From Balanoglossus misakiensis (lineage: Eukaryota; Hemichordata), in contig CM082576.2 of NCBI GenBank assembly GCA_040954595.2, forward strand, positions 6,138,001 to 6,202,000: 64,000 bases of DNA, written 5' to 3'. The notes beneath the pieces are model-generated. The model saw only the letters and a list, made by a program, of their open reading frames with translations. It ran no database searches and had not been told where the DNA came from. Below, one piece after another: positions 62,101 through 64,000 of the stretch; within the stretch, counting starts at the first letter, position 1, and the number at the start of each line of letters is the position of its first letter. A program made the position numbers and the translations under genes.

Positions 62101-63768
62101 TGTGATTTTTGGTACATATTAAAGTGAACATTTGCCCTTTTTTTCTTCTCAAATGAAGGAAAAATAATCCAATGTCGAGCGATTTGTCTCCTTATAAGTG
62201 CAGATAAGTGCAGCCACATGGTTGCAAGTGTTTATACTTGTCAGTGATGAAAGTACATCATCCCCGCTTACATACAAAATTTACCCAGAGTTGAATTGTC
62301 ACATGCCTTGCAAATCTTGACGAGTTCGGCTATATGAAGCCACTCCAGGAAAGTACTTGCAAGTCCTTGAAAAAGGAATTTTTACTCTTGGAAAAAACTT
62401 GTTGTCCCAAAATAGATCAGCATTTTTGAGTCAATCTAATTGACCTTCCAAACAAGATAGTTCCTGCATGTGCATTTATGTTTATATGTACGCCATTCTG
62501 AGTTACTGGGGAGTAAATTGCCACAGTTTATGGGTTTTACATCCCATCCAGTCCGTTTATGCACACCAAGAGGCTGACAAGATACAAGTAACTGTCACTT
62601 CTACAACCTTGCTCTGCCTTCATATACCGGTACATAATGAACAGTTGCTGCCATGCACACTGATTCTTTTTTAAAGTGGTGCGTCATATATCCAGATTCT
62701 TGCATTGTGTATGACCAAAAATAATCCAAATTATTCTACTTCAATTCTTCTCTTGTTACTCCAAAGTCATATAATCTTCCTCCATCCTGCCATCAATATT
62801 GATGTTTCCCTCTGGGCATATTCCAGACTGATTGCGCCGCTGAATTAAACATCAAACACCCCGCCATATGAAACTCCCCCACCCCCACCCCCCAAATTAC
62901 AATTATTAACATATAATCAAGTGGTTGGGAAGTCTAATTTCCAGGATCAGTAATGTGACCGTTAGATTGGCGAAGAGTCACTCAATACCCCTGAGAAAAT
63001 TGGCTTCTTAATAATTAGCATCTTTGTGTTTGGCTGTTATTGTTACCGAACTAAGATGGCACAACAGCGAGACAGTCATATTGCCACAGAAGAAGGACTA
63101 TATTTCAAAAGCTCCTGTAGAGATAACAAACTAGCTCTTATTCGATTAAACTTCTATCAAATTGTACCTATTGAGAGAGACTCCAATAACATCATGATCA
63201 AAAAGTTCCCCTACAAGTACAACAGAGATTTCCCATTTAAAGTATTGAATATTTAACAGTCAGGCTTATTTTAATGTCAATCAAAACCCTGAGGCTTGCC
63301 ACTAAAAGAAAGAGAGAGAATTATTTGGCTGCCAAAATTCAAACATCCAAAATGCCATCAGAAATGTCCTCCTTTCTCAAAATACTGAAAATGTGAAACA
63401 ACAACTTACAATAATTTCAAGTGACAGCAAACTTTATTACAAGAACACAGGGCACTGCAATAACCAATCAATCATGCCATCTATATGAACTTTCTTTAGT
63501 ACTTTCTCAGAAATTGAATTTTCAGTGCATTATTAAGTTCAATGGGATCATCATTTTTTTAATGGATGACAAAGCAATATCATGTAGCTTCATTGTACTA
63601 AATATAAATGGTCCCTGCTTAATAACTACAGGAAATTATTAATATTTTTGAAGTAACCGTAAGATGGCGATGACTCATCAATAATCAGAATGCCAATGAT
63701 ACCTTCAATACATGCATGGGACTGCAGTGATGTGATTTTTGGTGTGTACCTTATATTCCTGTCTATAA
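58460..63768. other. Non-coding DNA with ATC microsatellite
   Basis: No confident gene. It has a long ATC microsatellite, a poly-C run (59677-59687), and a possible isolated plus-strand exon ending at 61805. A frame at 63056-63256 lacks a recognisable domain or splice context. Confidence 0.4.
58978..59183. repeat. ATC/CAT microsatellite with ACC interruptions
   Basis: Trinucleotide repeat, longest pure part about 59041-59102, with ACC-rich units to 59160 and ATC again to the end. It yields spurious poly-His/poly-Ile frames. Confidence 0.97.
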
Positions 63769-64000
63769 AGGCTTGAATCTAAACCAGCGCAAATTGAGGA
63801 GAAGGTTTCAAAATTGTTTTATGACAGAGACAGGGAGGAATTAGAACGGAAAATACAATTTGAGCTCCAGAAAATGAAATTTGATGTTCTTTCAAATGTG
63901 GAAATTGTGCCAATTTCCAGACGAGTGTGGAAAGAATTGCTTCAATCTCCGGCGAAATGCGCCAAGGAATCGCTCCAGTCCCCGGCAAAATCAATAAAGC
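63769..64000 (+). CDS. Open frame running off the right edge (possible exon, unidentified)
   Basis: A stop-free plus-strand frame of 77 codons continues past the window end. The product is highly charged: EEKVSKLFYDRDREELERK in a helix-prone, coiled-coil-like stretch, then ISRRVWKELLQSPAK followed by a near-repeat ESLQSPAKS. No start codon precedes the charged part; a weak acceptor (AACCAG) lies at 63787. It may be an exon or part of a mobile-element ORF. Family unknown. Confidence 0.3.

Noticed and set aside
63056-63256. 66-codon plus-strand frame starting MAQQRD
   Set aside because: ATG-started and somewhat protein-like, but no family, no splice sites and no neighbouring support.

Overview
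The window reads as nuclear DNA of an animal. Its genes are split by GT-AG introns with conserved phases, most of the sequence is AT-rich and non-coding, and the genes that can be named are metazoan: a GPR180-type receptor, COA4, and the animal-specific tRNA deacylase ATD/DTD2. The mix of moderately short introns, many TACATGTA-type palindromes, microsatellites and scattered short repeats would suit an invertebrate deuterostome such as a hemichordate, lancelet or echinoderm. The sequence alone does not decide which. There are no bacterial, CRISPR or viral features.

Left part (1-18 kb, gene-dense). A four-exon GPR180/TMEM145-family membrane protein (1056-3125, +) converges with a two-exon COA4 gene (4447-4827, -), a twin-CX9C cytochrome c oxidase assembly factor. 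COA4 lies head to head with the first of three tandem, same-strand genes for D-aminoacyl-tRNA deacylase 2 (ATD; symbol DTD2) at 5224-6164, 7340-8094 and 12829-18030. All three keep the same two introns (phases 0 and 1) and a 70-nt middle exon, so they arose by DNA-level tandem duplication. Copy 1 looks canonical. Copy 2 keeps the Gly-Pro motif but has a longer loop before it. Copy 3 has the longer loop and has lost the proline (Gly-Leu), so it may have a new activity or none.

Middle (18-32 kb). A long intergenic stretch leads to a CpG-richer zone with a signal-peptide plus LRRNT first exon (23705-24012, +). Two further small exons (28683-28701, 31517-31607) fit it in phase but are uncertain. 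On the minus strand, 26531-27042 looks like the last two exons of another gene, with a closely following AATAAA. It may encode a galactose-binding (discoidin/fucolectin-like) domain.

Right part (32-64 kb). This is mostly AT-rich non-coding DNA. It holds blocks of complex sequence that look like candidate regulatory elements, four RFX X-box-like motifs, an imperfect local duplication, a minisatellite, an ATC microsatellite and several poly-C/poly-G runs. Three phase-compatible minus-strand exons (58459 down to 55530) and an open frame running off the right edge (63769-64000, +) may be parts of unidentified genes. All exon structures were worked out by eye from splice signals and reading frame, with no alignment or transcript data.
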